Made by a program: the position numbers and the translations under genes. The notes beneath the pieces are model-generated. The model did no database searches, had not been told where the DNA came from, and was given only the letters and a program-made list of their open reading frames with translations. 64,000 bases of DNA from Entoloma clypeatum (Eukaryota > Basidiomycota > Agaricomycetes > Agaricales > Entolomataceae). Positions 1 through 10,067 of this stretch are shown piece after piece. How positions within the stretch are numbered: the first letter of the stretch is position 1; each line of letters starts with the position of its first letter. Location of the stretch: the NCBI GenBank assembly GCA_963565915.1, contig OY751492.1, positions 992,001 to 1,056,000 of the forward strand. Direction: 5' to 3'.

Positions 1-465
1 GCATGCCTGATTTCTCGAAACCAATCCATCTGGCGAACATCGGGGAGTTTCACTGGGAGGAATCAATTGCGCCAGAAGATGGTCAACGATCAAGCACGTA
101 CGATTGGCAGCTCGAGAAGCCCAATCTCGATTTTCAATAATTCTCATGAATCCGTCACGCCATTCTTTGAACTCTTCATCGTTCATCTTCTCCAGAAACT
201 GCTCCAAAGACTCGCGAGTCCGCAGAGGCATCCATTTGTGTGTATGCGCCGTCTTTGATAATTGGTGGAGAATCTCGTTGTCAACGCTGAGGAGGAGATA
301 AGCATATTTGGATTTCTGTTCTTCCGCTCCGGCACGCTGAGCATTCATTGCAATAAGATCCCAAAGATATTCTGTCGCTGCGCGGTTCATCGCGTCGATC
401 AGGTTTTTTAGGACATCCTGTGGCAGGTTGAGCGGTTGGGCTCCTTCGTGGGGGGCGGGATTCAT
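1..465 (-). CDS. Uncharacterised protein, N-terminal part (runs off window)
   Basis: A 155-codon reading frame stays open from an ATG at 465-463 to the left edge, so the C-terminus is missing. The product starts MNPAPHEGAQPLNLPQDVLK and is mostly charged and helical-looking, with segments such as DAMNRAATEYLWDL, KYAYLLLSVDNEILHQL and EEFKEWRDGFMRIIE. I see no membrane segment, signal peptide or catalytic motif and do not recognise a family. The absence of stops and the normal amino-acid composition suggest a real exon. It could be a host gene or the gag-like ORF of an unrecognised element. The start is the first ATG; no upstream evidence refines it. Confidence 0.45.
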   Translation of the reverse strand, partial: MNPAPHEGAQPLNLPQDVLKNLIDAMNRAATEYLWDLIAMNAQRAGAEEQKSKYAYLLLSVDNEILHQLSKTAHTHKWMPLRTRESLEQFLEKMNDEEFKEWRDGFMRIIENRDWASRAANRTCLIVDHLLAQLIPPSETPRCSPDGLVSRNQAC

Positions 466-770
466 TGTGCGATGTTCGGTTCAATGTGGAGTCGCGACCT
501 GACTTTCCCACAACTACTCAGCAGATTTTTCGAAACACGTGATCTCGGAAAAACTCTGCAACCCACTGAGTCACGTGATGTGATATATTCTCCCCGATAA
601 CCCATCCAAGGCTCTCGTCAATGGCAATGATACCATCTCGCCACTTCGCAACCATCGACTTTGAATACAGACTTGGTTATTACACATGTCTGTACAGAGG
701 ATCTATTTTATAACACCCTTTTATTTTTCCTGCCACGTCAACTCATGTTGCCTCAATTATCCTGGAATCT
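466..770. other. Non-coding spacer
   Basis: About 300 bp between the left-edge ORF and the hAT-like MITE. It would hold the promoter of the minus-strand ORF, but I see no convincing TATA box or repeat. Confidence 0.3.
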
Positions 771-1298
771 TAGGGTTGCGAAAATAACTTGAGTTATTTA
801 CCAATGTAGTTATTTACAAGTAATTTACTGGTAATTTACCATGGTCACTTGGGACCTGATTTCGGTAGGTAAATTAACTAGGCACATGCAGATAAAGGCC
901 CAAAAAACAAAATTTTTTGTTGCGTGAACATGACAAGGCTGCAGGCAAGCGATCTACTATGAAGATGGAAAGCATCCCAGATGATATTGCATATATTCTT
1001 CTCTCCTCCCTGAGACTCAACATCTTGGACAGCCTCCGAAGTCACATCCTCGCAGAAGAAACATCCAGGAGATGTTAATACTCTGTCACTAACACAGAAC
1101 AGTGTAGATAATGACTTCAGTAGTCCATTTTAGTAGCTGTATTGAGCGGGCACATCGTGAAATTTTTCAAAAAAAAAGTCATGTTTCAGCACGTGATACA
1201 GTAAATTACTGGTAAATTACTAGGTAAATAACCACCTCCCGACCAGCCTAGGTAACTTACTGGTAAAAAACCTCGGCTGAGTTATTTCCGCGACCCTA
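771..1298. mobile_element. hAT-like MITE, 528 bp
   Basis: The ends are imperfect terminal inverted repeats: TAGGGTTGCGAAAATAACTT on the left and TAGGGTCGCGGAAATAACTC on the right (read on the minus strand). TAGGG ends are typical of hAT elements. The flanks carry an imperfect direct repeat, TCCTGGAAT (760-768) and TCCTGGAT (1299-1306), compatible with a decayed 8-bp target duplication. Internal subterminal repeats of the type TTACTGGTAAATTAC occur near both ends (about 820-845 and 1200-1265). There is no coding capacity, so it is non-autonomous. Confidence 0.7.
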
Positions 1299-1561
1299 TC
1301 CTGGATGCCCAGTGAAAATTGGGTCACGTGAGAGTGGGTTTTCTCAGGGCTATTTTAGGTTTGATCTTGCCTAACTTAGTTTAAATCAGTATGAATGGAA
1401 AATTTGATTTGATTGACAGTGAGTCCAACTTTAAGGGTTTGAGAGGGTTTGAGTCAGAATAATCCAGAAATTCAACCATCAATTCCCACAGGTTCCCACT
1501 TAATTCCCCTGGTTTGACAGATTTTAACTGAATCACCCCTGAAAAAACCTGAGAAAACCAG
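1299..1561. other. Non-coding spacer
   Basis: AT-rich unique-looking sequence between the MITE and the gypsy-1 LTR. No feature recognised. Confidence 0.3.
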
Positions 1562-1838
1562 TGTGGGGGATCGACTGGCTGACCTCGGATCTTGTCACAT
1601 GGTCCGAGCGCACCCCTCTCGATGGGACCCCGGCTCTAGGTTATATTTAGTTTCTTGGATTCCTTTCTTAGCAGGTTTCGGTTATATTGGGTCCTCTGGT
1701 CAGCCACGACGAAGTAGTATAAAAAGGGATGTAGTATGTAGTATGCAACCATTGATTTGGGTCCCTCCCATCTCTCTCGTGTTCACACTCTCTCACTTCA
1801 CTCGATGCGCACTCGCCGCCCGTGGTCTGGACGCCACA
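1562..1838 (+). repeat. gypsy-1 LTR, plus orientation
   Basis: A 277-bp segment starts TGTGGGGGATCG and ends GGACGCCACA, matching the TG...CA rule. It contains a TATA-like TATAAAAAGG at about 1719. It is followed after four bases by TGGAGCCCACCGCGAG (1843-1858), a plausible tRNA-type primer binding site beginning with TGG. The element leader then begins at about 1860, in the same orientation as this LTR but opposite to the gag-pol block to its right. No second LTR copy is visible, so the boundaries rest on motifs only. Confidence 0.55.
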
Positions 1839-1865
1839 AAAGTGGAGCCCACCGCGAGTTGAGAT

Positions 1866-2038
1866 GAACATTGAGGAGAGCCCTGCCGCTGCTGCTGCCG
1901 ACACCGACCTCGCCGTGTACCCGTCGCCTGTCGAACCTCTGTCAACCGCTTGTCTGTTTACGCGTCTGTCTTGCCGCCGTCACTGTGTTCCACCAGCGCT
2001 GCTCGCCGCATTCCCTGACGTCTCTTTGGTTGCTTGCC
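1866..2038 (+). repeat. gypsy-1 leader, left arm of a 173-bp inverted repeat
   Basis: This 173-bp stretch is nearly identical to the reverse complement of 6078-6250, with about five substitutions and no length change. It is the 5' leader of the element in plus orientation. At 2038 it joins directly to minus-strand integrase sequence, so the two halves of gypsy-1 are fused head-to-head. Confidence 0.85.
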
Positions 2039-3365
2039 GTAATCCAGATATGATGTATGTTGTATCGCTTTGCAAGCCAATCGACGGCTGCGATCCATGG
2101 TGTCCCATTGTCGGTGACGATCTCCGTGATTGGTCCCCATCGACACATGATATCTGCCATTAGCCACCCAGAAATTGCCTTACTGTTCTCCCTTTCCAGC
2201 GCGATGTATTCTGGCCAAGCTGTCAAGCTACAGCGACCTTGCGCGACAAATCGAAACCCGTTTTCGGATTTGGGAAGTACCATGGTGTCGGCATATAATT
2301 TGCTGAAGAGGCCGCCTGGATAAGAAATGGTGGGCGGGATCACGGTATGTTGCACGGAGCACGTTTGACATTGGTGACATGTCTTTAGATACCATTTAAC
2401 GTCGTTGTCGAGAGAAGGACACCAGAATCGTGTTGCGACGTTTTTGCGCGTTGCATATAGCCCTCGGTGTCCAAGTTTGTCGTGGGCGTCGCGTAGTAGT
2501 CGGTATCGGTCGTGCTCATGTATGTACAGCTGGTGTTTGCCCTGGGCATCACACCGCCAAAGTCGTTTCCCGCGTATGAAAAATCGGTTTGCCCTCTTCG
2601 TGAATTGTAATATATCGCCGTTGGTGATGTGTTGCGGTCGTGTCCCATCTTCCAGGAATCTTTGTATGTCCTCGAGGTCTTTGTCCCTACGTCGCATAAC
2701 ATCAGTTGACGGAATTGTCAGGTCACAAACTGGTGTTAACGCTAAGACCAATGCACTGTTGATGTTGTTGCCGAAGTTGCGGAAGATCGTGTCCGCCACC
2801 CAAATTCCGCAGCTCAATATATCCTCCATCCATTCCTCGGCAGCATTCTCAGCTGGATCTCCGTCATCAATCGTTTTCTCGCGTTGAGACAGGACGTCCG
2901 GTCCTTTGAAGTCGGTTGCTGGTACATGGACAAGTTTGAAATCAAAGAGTAGGATTACCGCGATCCAACGGTTGACGGTTGCATTTGGATGGATATCCAG
3001 GTTGTTTAGCATACCTTTTATATACTTCGCGTCAACTTCTAACCGTAGTTTTGTTACGCCGATGATATAAAGTTTGTTGTCGACGAGTGCTTCCATGACG
3101 CCGCGTAGTTCGCATCTTCGTTGTTCTTCAGGACTGATAGTGCGATCATGCGTTCTTCAGGCCATAAAAAGTCGTTATTTAATATCCCTAATGTGCCGAC
3201 GCGTTCCATAGTCAGTCGATGGCCAGGAATGAAGGGGGGTTGGTTGAGGGAAACAGGTGGTAACGTTACCAAGGGATCTTCTGGGAATTTTCGGTGCAAT
3301 TTGGAGTTTTCAGGCATGGTAGTTGGAACGGGTTGTATCTTCTGCGCAACAGTCTTGTAAGCCAA
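2039..3365 (-). pseudogene. gypsy-1 pol remnant: linker, RNase H and truncated integrase
   Basis: Two overlapping frames. In 3365-3100 the frame encodes the region normally just upstream of RT in basidiomycete gypsy elements (motif NNDFLWPEERMI). It then jumps straight into RNase H (EVDAKYIKGMLN, then DFKLVHVPATDFKGPDVLSQ), so the whole RT domain with its YxDD site is deleted. Downstream come the integrase zinc-binding region (HEHDRYRLLRDAHDKLGHRG and CHQCQTC) and the start of the integrase core, with the first two acidic residues visible (YADTM, VTDNGTPW). The core is cut before the catalytic Glu by the inverted leader at 2038. A read-through ORF of 384 aa extends to 1942 into the leader, but those last residues are not integrase. 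The copy cannot encode a working Pol. Confidence 0.85.
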
Positions 3366-3371
3366 TACACA

Positions 3372-6260
3372 TCAGACGGGGTCGTATCGAAATGATGATG
3401 CCAGTAAGAACTCGCCAAGAGAAGAATGTGCCAGCGGGAGTAAATCAGAGTTGGTATTTCTGGTTATGGGCGCCAATCGATCATACTGCCACATGTTTGT
3501 TTGATTGAGATCAGACCGGAAGTATGCAAGGTTGAGTTGGCTTGGCGTTCTGTTCCGTGCGACGACAATACGGGCTTGCTGTCCTGTTTTGTCTCGTGGG
3601 TCGTGAACTTTAACTATAACGTGCTGTCCTTCGTCAACATGTTTCATCTTCACGCTCTTTTGCCAAGGACGGCCGAGTAACAGTCGGAAAGGCGCGTTTG
3701 CAGTCATGTATGCATGTGCATATGTCTTTATCCCATCAATTTCGATCTCTAACCATTCCACACAGCCCAACATTGTCTCCTTGGTCCCATTGGCCGTCTC
3801 CATTACCATCACCCGTTCCCTATTCATGTCCAATTTCAAATCTTCGACCAAGTCCTTCCTCACAACGACAATCTCTGATCCTTCATCCAACAAAGCAAGC
3901 TCCTGTTTCCCACCGACCATTACGTTGATTTCGCACAAGGGCGAGCTAAAGTTGAGTTTCACGGTTGTTCGCGGATCTTGTGTGAGGACTGCGGTGGTGG
4001 CATCGTCATGGGTATACACAGGATTTGGGACACGTTGAGTGCATAGATTCTCGACAAGACGCTTGCGAAGGCCGGGACTAGCTGAGCAGAGGTCTTGAAC
4101 AGGTACAGCGACGACAGTTGCCATGATTTTGTCATAGATGCAGTCGACAGATGCGGGGTCGGCTATCTTTGCTTCATATATGAATGCAGGGGGTGGGATT
4201 ACGGGTCGTTCGGGTATTGTGGTAGGTGTTACTTGGTCTTTTTGTTCATTGGCTTGCTCCGTGTTGTCAGATGCATCTGTAGTCGAACGTGTTGCGTATG
4301 CGTATCCCTCGGTGTTCCAACGTTCAAGATCCTCGAAACCACCCAGCAAGATTTCGTCTTCATCGTCGACATCGTGTGCTCCGTCCATTTCCTTCACCAC
4401 GTCCTTTTGCACAGGTTCATCGGTGTCCTCGACAACCTCAACCATGACAGCACTAGCAGCTAGCGTCTGTGACCATCCGCCTGCAAAATAAGCCGTTGTC
4501 GCAGTATTCTGTGCCGCTGCGCGTTGCTGATGCCAGTCGTCGATGGATCCTTTAATTCCGTTGGGGTGCCCAAGGAGACGAGAGCCGTCAGGGGTGCGGA
4601 ATCGGTTGTCGCGGTAAATGCATTTATTGTCGCGGAGGTATTCTGTCGCCTGCGGGCATTCCCTCAACAAGTGGCCTCCTTTCCGGCAAAAATGGCAGGC
4701 GCGGTCTGTTTGTCCCCAAGTCGTGTTCCGGGGTGCATTGTACGTCGTGTTCGGCACATTGTACGTCATGTGCGGTGGTTTGTACATTGCCGCGACCGGC
4801 GCTGGAGCCTGATGGTTCTTTGCAGCGAGGGCAACGAGACTGGCTGGGGGATTCATGAGGCGGGCGACGCTTGGGGTGATCGGGGCGAGACGCGCATAAT
4901 AGGTAATGTATGTATCATCGGTTGTCGTCATTGTCGCTAACTTCTTTGTCAAGCCCTCAATAGTATCCTTTCCCTTTTTCAATTTGACTGTCTTTACCTT
5001 TACAGTCTTCTTCTTTCTGTCCCCCGCGTCAGAATCGGAAGAACTGTCGTCGCTGTCGTCGCTGTCATCGCTGTCGTCGTCTGAGTCGGACGTACTAGAG
5101 TCGGAGTCTGATGGTCTGTTGTTGATGCGCAAGACATCGTTACCGAAGACTTCAAGGGCGACTGGCAAAATTTGATGGACACGAGGTACCCGAGCGCGGC
5201 TGAAGCGCGTGCCATCCAGTCCGTTGGCCTGTAATTGCGCAAGGATACGGCGTTGGGCGTTGGCGGGGAATCCTTTCCAAAATGCCTTGTCAAGTTCCTT
5301 TTCGGATACGATTTCCCTCGAAAGTAGACTTCTTCCGATGCGCATGAAGTCGTGATGGTACGTCATCACTTCATTTCGATTTCTAATCTTCTTCTTCCTT
5401 CGCCGTCTCACAATTTTATCGAGTTCGGCCTCAGTCTTCTTTCCACCGTCGATGGCATCGGGGTACGAGTCAATAAGCGTCTGGCGGAAGTCTGCCCAAT
5501 CCTTATCACGATAACCGTCGAAAGCCTTCCATACTTTGCGCGTTCGGATGTCGGTATAATGCACGATCCAATCAACCTTTTCTATGTTCGACATTCGGCA
5601 GGCATCGGTCAAGCTTTCATACTCGTGCAAAAAATCCATGAGGCCCTCCGATTTCTTTGGATCAAAATGTAAAGTCTTCGAGTCGCGTGGGCGTGGCATC
5701 ATTGTGACGTCGCGCGATTGTGTGTAGTTTCGGACCCAGGGAGGAAGTTGTGGTCCTTCGGTAGCGTCGGGGTCGGCCATGTTGAGATCGATAGGACCGG
5801 AGGATGATGACGAAGAAAGTAAAGAAGATAGAGGACTAGATGGACGACGTACGGAGTTGGTTGGGGTAGTTGCGGCTGACTGTGTGTCGGTCGCAGCGTT
5901 ATCGACTGTTTGGCGGGTGGAAGTTCTGCGGATTCCAAGACGTGGAGCAAGTTGTCGAGTTGACGGTCTTGGCATGGCACGGGTTGAAGTGCGACCTCGG
6001 CGAGGAGGGAAACCTCGAGTAGAATGGCGTGAAGGGAAAGAAATCGTGGCTGCGATGTGAAGCAGGTGACAGAGGACGGCAAGCAACCAAAGAGACATCA
6101 GGGAATGCGGCGAGCAGCGCTGGTGGAACGCAGTGACGGCGGCAAGACAGACGCGTAAACAGACAAGCGGTTGACAGAGGTTTGACAGGCGACAGGTACA
6201 CGGCGAGGTCGGTGTCGGCAGCAGCGGCGGCAGGGCTCTCCTCAATGTTCGTCTCCTCAA
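3372..6260 (-). CDS. gypsy-1 Gag-protease polyprotein (962-codon ORF)
   Basis: Ty3/gypsy capsid, nucleocapsid and protease. The frame opens in the leader; the natural start is probably the Met at 5780 (MADPDATEGPQLPPW), about codon 161. From there come a Gag capsid-like region, an acidic Ser/Asp stretch (SDSDSSTSDSDDDSDD), and one CCHC zinc knuckle, CHFCRKGGHLLREC, near codon 520. A retropepsin-like segment near codon 789 reads LALLDEGSEIVVV, followed by a downstream LLLGRPW motif. The catalytic triad is DEG rather than DSG or DTG. The ORF is intact and runs to the edge of the RT-deleted region, so this copy could still make Gag but not replicate. The minus orientation opposes the LTR at 1562-1838. 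Confidence 0.85.
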   Translation of the reverse strand: MRRRTLRRALPPLLPTPTSPCTCRLSNLCQPLVCLRVCLAAVTAFHQRCSPHSLMSLWLLAVLCHLLHIAATISFPSRHSTRGFPPRRGRTSTRAMPRPSTRQLAPRLGIRRTSTRQTVDNAATDTQSAATTPTNSVRRPSSPLSSLLSSSSSSGPIDLNMADPDATEGPQLPPWVRNYTQSRDVTMMPRPRDSKTLHFDPKKSEGLMDFLHEYESLTDACRMSNIEKVDWIVHYTDIRTRKVWKAFDGYRDKDWADFRQTLIDSYPDAIDGGKKTEAELDKIVRRRRKKKIRNRNEVMTYHHDFMRIGRSLLSREIVSEKELDKAFWKGFPANAQRRILAQLQANGLDGTRFSRARVPRVHQILPVALEVFGNDVLRINNRPSDSDSSTSDSDDDSDDSDDSDDSSSDSDAGDRKKKTVKVKTVKLKKGKDTIEGLTKKLATMTTTDDTYITYYARLAPITPSVARLMNPPASLVALAAKNHQAPAPVAAMYKPPHMTYNVPNTTYNAPRNTTWGQTDRACHFCRKGGHLLRECPQATEYLRDNKCIYRDNRFRTPDGSRLLGHPNGIKGSIDDWHQQRAAAQNTATTAYFAGGWSQTLAASAVMVEVVEDTDEPVQKDVVKEMDGAHDVDDEDEILLGGFEDLERWNTEGYAYATRSTTDASDNTEQANEQKDQVTPTTIPERPVIPPPAFIYEAKIADPASVDCIYDKIMATVVAVPVQDLCSASPGLRKRLVENLCTQRVPNPVYTHDDATTAVLTQDPRTTVKLNFSSPLCEINVMVGGKQELALLDEGSEIVVVRKDLVEDLKLDMNRERVMVMETANGTKETMLGCVEWLEIEIDGIKTYAHAYMTANAPFRLLLGRPWQKSVKMKHVDEGQHVIVKVHDPRDKTGQQARIVVARNRTPSQLNLAYFRSDLNQTNMWQYDRLAPITRNTNSDLLPLAHSSLGEFLLASSFRYDPV
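6078..6250 (-). repeat. gypsy-1 leader, right arm of the 173-bp inverted repeat
   Basis: The leader in its normal place upstream of gag, on the minus strand. It matches 1866-2038 in inverted orientation. Homology stops at 6250, and no LTR resembling 1562-1838 follows on the right. Confidence 0.8.
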
Positions 6261-6452
6261 AAGAGCGGGGGGGATCGTGTGTCGTTGCCTCCGAGATGAG
6301 TGAGCTAAAGAAACAGGGATCCACGGACAAACTACTATCTACATGACGCGAGGTCCGCAGTCAGCCAAACCTGCTCCCCCACACCTCCTCCCAAGCAGAA
6401 AGATATCGACCTTCCATGGTCGATCCTCCAACCAAAGAAGCCTGACAAACCC

Positions 6453-6740
6453 TTAGTCCCTCTTTTTCGTCTTCTTCTTCTTGCGTCTCGCACGGCGCTT
6501 GCGACATCGATCATCCGAATCTGAAGAACTTGAACTTGAACTTGAACTTGAACTCGAACTTGGTATCGGACTACATTTGTGACGGCGTCGACGGTCCTGA
6601 CTTTGGTCTCATTTGCGTTGGCGTGGCGGCGGACTTGGACTGAGAAATTGTTGTGGAACAGGCATTGTTGGCCGTGGCGGATACATGCTCGGGCCTGGGA
6701 CATGTTGAGGAAACGGTAACCATGGCGGGTACATGTTTGT
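6453..6740 (-). pseudogene. Proline-, serine- and arginine-rich coding remnant
   Basis: One minus-strand frame reads as a Pro-rich segment (FPQHVPGPSMYPPRPTMPVP), then one TGA stop, then a basic stretch (DRRRRHKC), about 13 serines, SDSDDRCRKRRARRKKKKTK and a TAA at 6455-6453. The serine run is encoded by the hexanucleotide array visible on the plus strand as repeated GAACTT (about 6527-6562). The composition resembles an SR- or Gag-like tail. It abuts the LINE fragment, but the frame is not shared with it. The family is not recognised. Confidence 0.4.
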
Positions 6741-7660
6741 TTGTGGAGACATCAGGGACATGGTGAAAGAAGACCTTGGATTTCAGACCTGGTTCCTCAA
6801 ACCAAGGGACCAGGTTACTGATGATAGCGAGCACAGTTGCCTGCGAGGAGTGGAGGTCTGGGTCTGTGGCGCGCCGAATGGCGTTAACAGAATCAGTGAA
6901 GATGTGGATTTCTTCCAGTTGGGAGAGACCCCCTAGCAGGGTGACCAGGTTGGAGAACCCATGTCCTATTGCTAAGGTTTCAGTGTCGTCAGAGACTGCG
7001 AGGCCACCAGCTGCCCAGTCTTTGTTGATGGAGTACCCCATGTGCCAGGTTTCCCAAGCTGCAACAGCTTGATGTTCCGACACAAGGGAGGGAACGGCCA
7101 CGTCGGTGACAATGACAGCGGATTTGTTAGAGCAGATGTTGGCGTCGAACACCTTGTTAAGGGTGACGAGGCGTAACTTCCTGGCTTCGGCACGCTCCTT
7201 AGCCGTTTTGCCATGGATAAGGGTGATGTTGTGGATGATGCGGTCAGGAAATCGGTCAAGGACACGTTTTCCTGGCTCGTTGTAATTATTGAAGGGTGAT
7301 AGGGGGACAGTCACATTTGCACGGTATGCCCAGATATCGACGAGGGGGGATTTAAGATTATACATAAATTCCGGGGAGTACCATGGTCGCTTTGAGGGAT
7401 CTTCCTCATCGCAAACCATGACGGTCATGTGTCGTGGTGCAAGAGAGTGCATACGGACGTGGTTTCTGCAGGAGAGCTTCTAAGCCAGCAAGGGATTCGA
7501 CCGCCCCTGTGGGGGTGGTACGGAAGGCTCCCAGGATCCACAGGGCTGCACGCCTCTGTACTCTGGAGATAGACTTGATGACACCCTTATTACGGGCGCC
7601 GTCTTGGTTGATATTCAAACTGAGGAACTACAGGTATAGTATGAGCTTAAATATCTAAGT
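6741..7660 (-). pseudogene. LINE (Tad/L1-like) C-terminal fragment with RNase H
   Basis: The fragment comes from the Pol ORF of a non-LTR retrotransposon, in at least two frames. Upstream (7618-7410) it reads ISRVQRRAALWILGAFRTTP, a conserved block between RT and RNase H in fungal LINEs. Downstream (7452-6741) it has an RNase H-like domain: AVIVTDVAVP, HIFTDSVNAI (catalytic Asp context) and SKVFFHHVPD. Frameshifts separate the blocks, and both the RT core and the 3' end with poly(A) are absent. A second LINE copy at 14359-15202 retains the part missing here. Confidence 0.75.
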
Positions 7661-8590
7661 GTGATTACTTTACGGAGATGGTCGGAGTAGGTCCGGAGTT
7701 GTGGCGTAAGTTGCCAGTGACTGTATCGAACATCGGAGATGTCGGTCACTGGACCATGCGGAAAAGGCAATGCATAAGTAAATGGGAATATGGATATGAA
7801 ATGCACAATGGCAACATGCAGAGATGTGGAGGTAACAGATGTCCGGAATATCAGAATTGATTGGAATTGATCAGAGATGATTAGAGGTTGTTGGAGCCAG
7901 AATGGGATATAACATCAACAGGGGGTATGTGAGGGGTAGGCTACTCTGTTATGTTGCTTTGTCTCCTGTGTGTATGGTATGTCACTTTTTTTCTTTTTTT
8001 TTTGGACAGTCAATTGATGTTGGACATACATCTGATGTTCAAACCTGCCACCAGTTTGTGTGATGCCTCTCGCAATTGAAGACATTACCCATCATCACAT
8101 GTTATTCTGAGTCAACACCGATTGTTGAAGAACAGTCACTCCATAATCTCCACGAACTTGCTTCCAGAACCACCTGCGCTTGACCTAGATTTACTGTTTC
8201 TTGCATCCCTTAACTTCATCCACCTCATTTGCACTGCAATGCCCCCCACCTAATATATTTCCCAACAGGTATGACATCCAAACTCCAAATCTTAACAAGA
8301 CATCTACGAGCAATAGACTACAGACTATACAGAAGAATTTGAATATGCTACAGCAATTGCAAAACCAATAAAGAACAACTGGGAAACATTTGTACAAATG
8401 ACAAGGCCAACTATAGGTGAGTTGGTCAACTGTTCCACGCATGCTCAGCTAAACAAATTTTGAAGAGAAAATGACACCATATGGGATTGAACAACTGTAT
8501 CTTTGTAGAGTCCCATTGGAACTGATTCAACTTCCGGTTCTAGTCTTTGAAAATTTCGTATCCTGTCACCATGGAAAAGAAGAGCTAGAT
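7661..8590. other. Unassigned region
   Basis: About 900 bp with no recognisable protein. A short minus-strand frame at 8191-8442 has hydrophobic runs but no family signature. A T-rich run lies at 7985-8003. Confidence 0.3.
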
Positions 8591-8619
8591 AGAGTTGAAT
8601 ACTCTATACACATATAGAA

Positions 8620-9062
8620 CAATGTATTACATTTCATACAAATCATTGGATAGTTATAAGGGAAGAAAAAAAAAAACCCGCACCATGCTCTTGTATGGTG
8701 CCGGGAAATATGCCAGGAATATTAAAACGGACTGGCAATGTTATTGCACCAACAATAACTTGATCTTTGATACATATTCCATAGACAGATAGCTGGTTGA
8801 TAGTGCGCTCATAGGCCACCTGGTCAACAGAAAGTAAAACTGAAAAAGGGAAAAAACTTACCTGCATGAAATAAAATCACCGTGCAGCATGGACATCTTC
8901 CTGACCATACAGCAAACTACAGCTGAGGGGCAAGGAAAGCCAAAGATCTCGATAGAAGTCAATATACTCTGAAACTCCCAAGGAAATAATGTATTCTTCA
9001 TCACACAGAGCCTTAGACAGAAAAATTAAACAGTCTGAGAGAAAGAAAAAAAGGGCTATCAA
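8620..9062 (-). pseudogene. Uncharacterised gene fragment with a probable intron
   Basis: The minus strand shows two blocks. Block one (9062 to about 8883) encodes SKALCDEEYIISLGVSEYID and continues to LYGQEDVHAA. Block two (from about 8820) starts VAYERTINQLSVYGICIKDQ and continues VIVGAITLPVRFNIPG. Between them lies a fungal-style intron candidate with a GTAAGT donor at 8862-8857 and acceptor-like TTTCAG and GACCAG, so the intron would be about 45 nt. The blocks look like real exons of a host or captured gene that I cannot name. A T-run near 8675 marks decay or the end of the conserved part. Confidence 0.35.
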
Positions 9063-9390
9063 TATGATGACATCTTTAGACAGAAGGGTTCATATAAAAG
9101 GCACACCATAAGAATAATCATTGTATTATGAATGGACGAAACCCAATGCTGCCCCCCGAACCCTCAGAAATGACAGCCCCACCCACTAATGATATTACAC
9201 ATATCATTCCTGATAAACACCTCAATGCTGACCTCTATCTTCTCATAGCAGAAGAGTGTACTTCGTGATCGACGCTCATGAGCTTGAGCCATGTAAATCC
9301 CGTTTGGAGGGAAACAGTCCGATGCATTGTTCAGTGGTGTGTTGGCCGCATTCTTGCACTATTTTTCAACACCATTGAACAGTGCAAATT
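9063..9390. other. Unassigned spacer
   Basis: No gene or repeat recognised between the minus-strand fragment and the plus-strand relic to its right. Confidence 0.25.
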
Positions 9391-10067
9391 ATTGTGACAT
9401 ATGGACAAGATTGATGCAGGAATATTTGGTCCTTTTGTATGGAACATTTTGTCACTGAGATATCAAGTGGCAACGTCTGACCTGCTGAACAATCTCTGGA
9501 TTGCAACACCCAAAGGAAAAATGGATGATCTCCATGATTTCATGAGGTGAACAGATTGCTATAAGCAAGATCACAGAATCATCCTCTCCCTGGAAGTCGA
9601 CAACAACTGAGGTGAATTAAAACAATTCTTCAAGATCATACCAATTAAACTGAAGACCATCCCAGTGCCGAATTGTCATATTTGAGAGCGAGTCATCATC
9701 CATTCTTACTGTTGTGTTATCTGAGCCCTTGACCTGCCAAATGAATATCATCACATTGAAACACATTCTGTGCTGTTATCCAACACTCCTCAACCTTGGG
9801 GTCACTGCCGGGAATTTCATGTATTTGTCACATCCAATAAAATCTATCAAAGAAGACAGCATCAGATTTGTTGTGGACAACCAAGAAATTGCACCATGTG
9901 GAATTGTTTGCCCACTTCTATATTGTTACACCCATGGACTACTGGGTATTGGGAATTTTGGTTGGGGAGGATTTTGGACTCCTACCGACAGGAGGGAGAT
10001 TGATAAGCACTTGGGAGGTGATCAATGGGCAACAACTCTGTGTAAATGGAGGTTGGGTCGCAATTAC
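9391..10067 (+). pseudogene. Uncharacterised decayed coding relic upstream of the Helitron block
   Basis: The plus strand gives short protein-like stretches in shifting frames, for example DKIDAGIFGPFVWNILSLRY near 9400 and an open frame ending GGRLISTWEVINGQQLCVNG near 10050. The last frame is interrupted at 10067 by a solo LTR and continues in the same frame at 10411 once the LTR and one TSD copy are ignored. It may be the N-terminal part of the Helitron protein or a captured gene. I do not recognise the stretch before 10067. Confidence 0.3.

Noticed and set aside
43..301. Plus-strand ORFs at the left edge
   Set aside because: They are antisense to the longer stop-free minus-strand frame 1-465 and have low-quality composition.
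1822..2163. Plus-strand ORF starting in the gypsy-1 LTR/leader
   Set aside because: It crosses the head-to-head junction into antisense integrase and has no conserved product.
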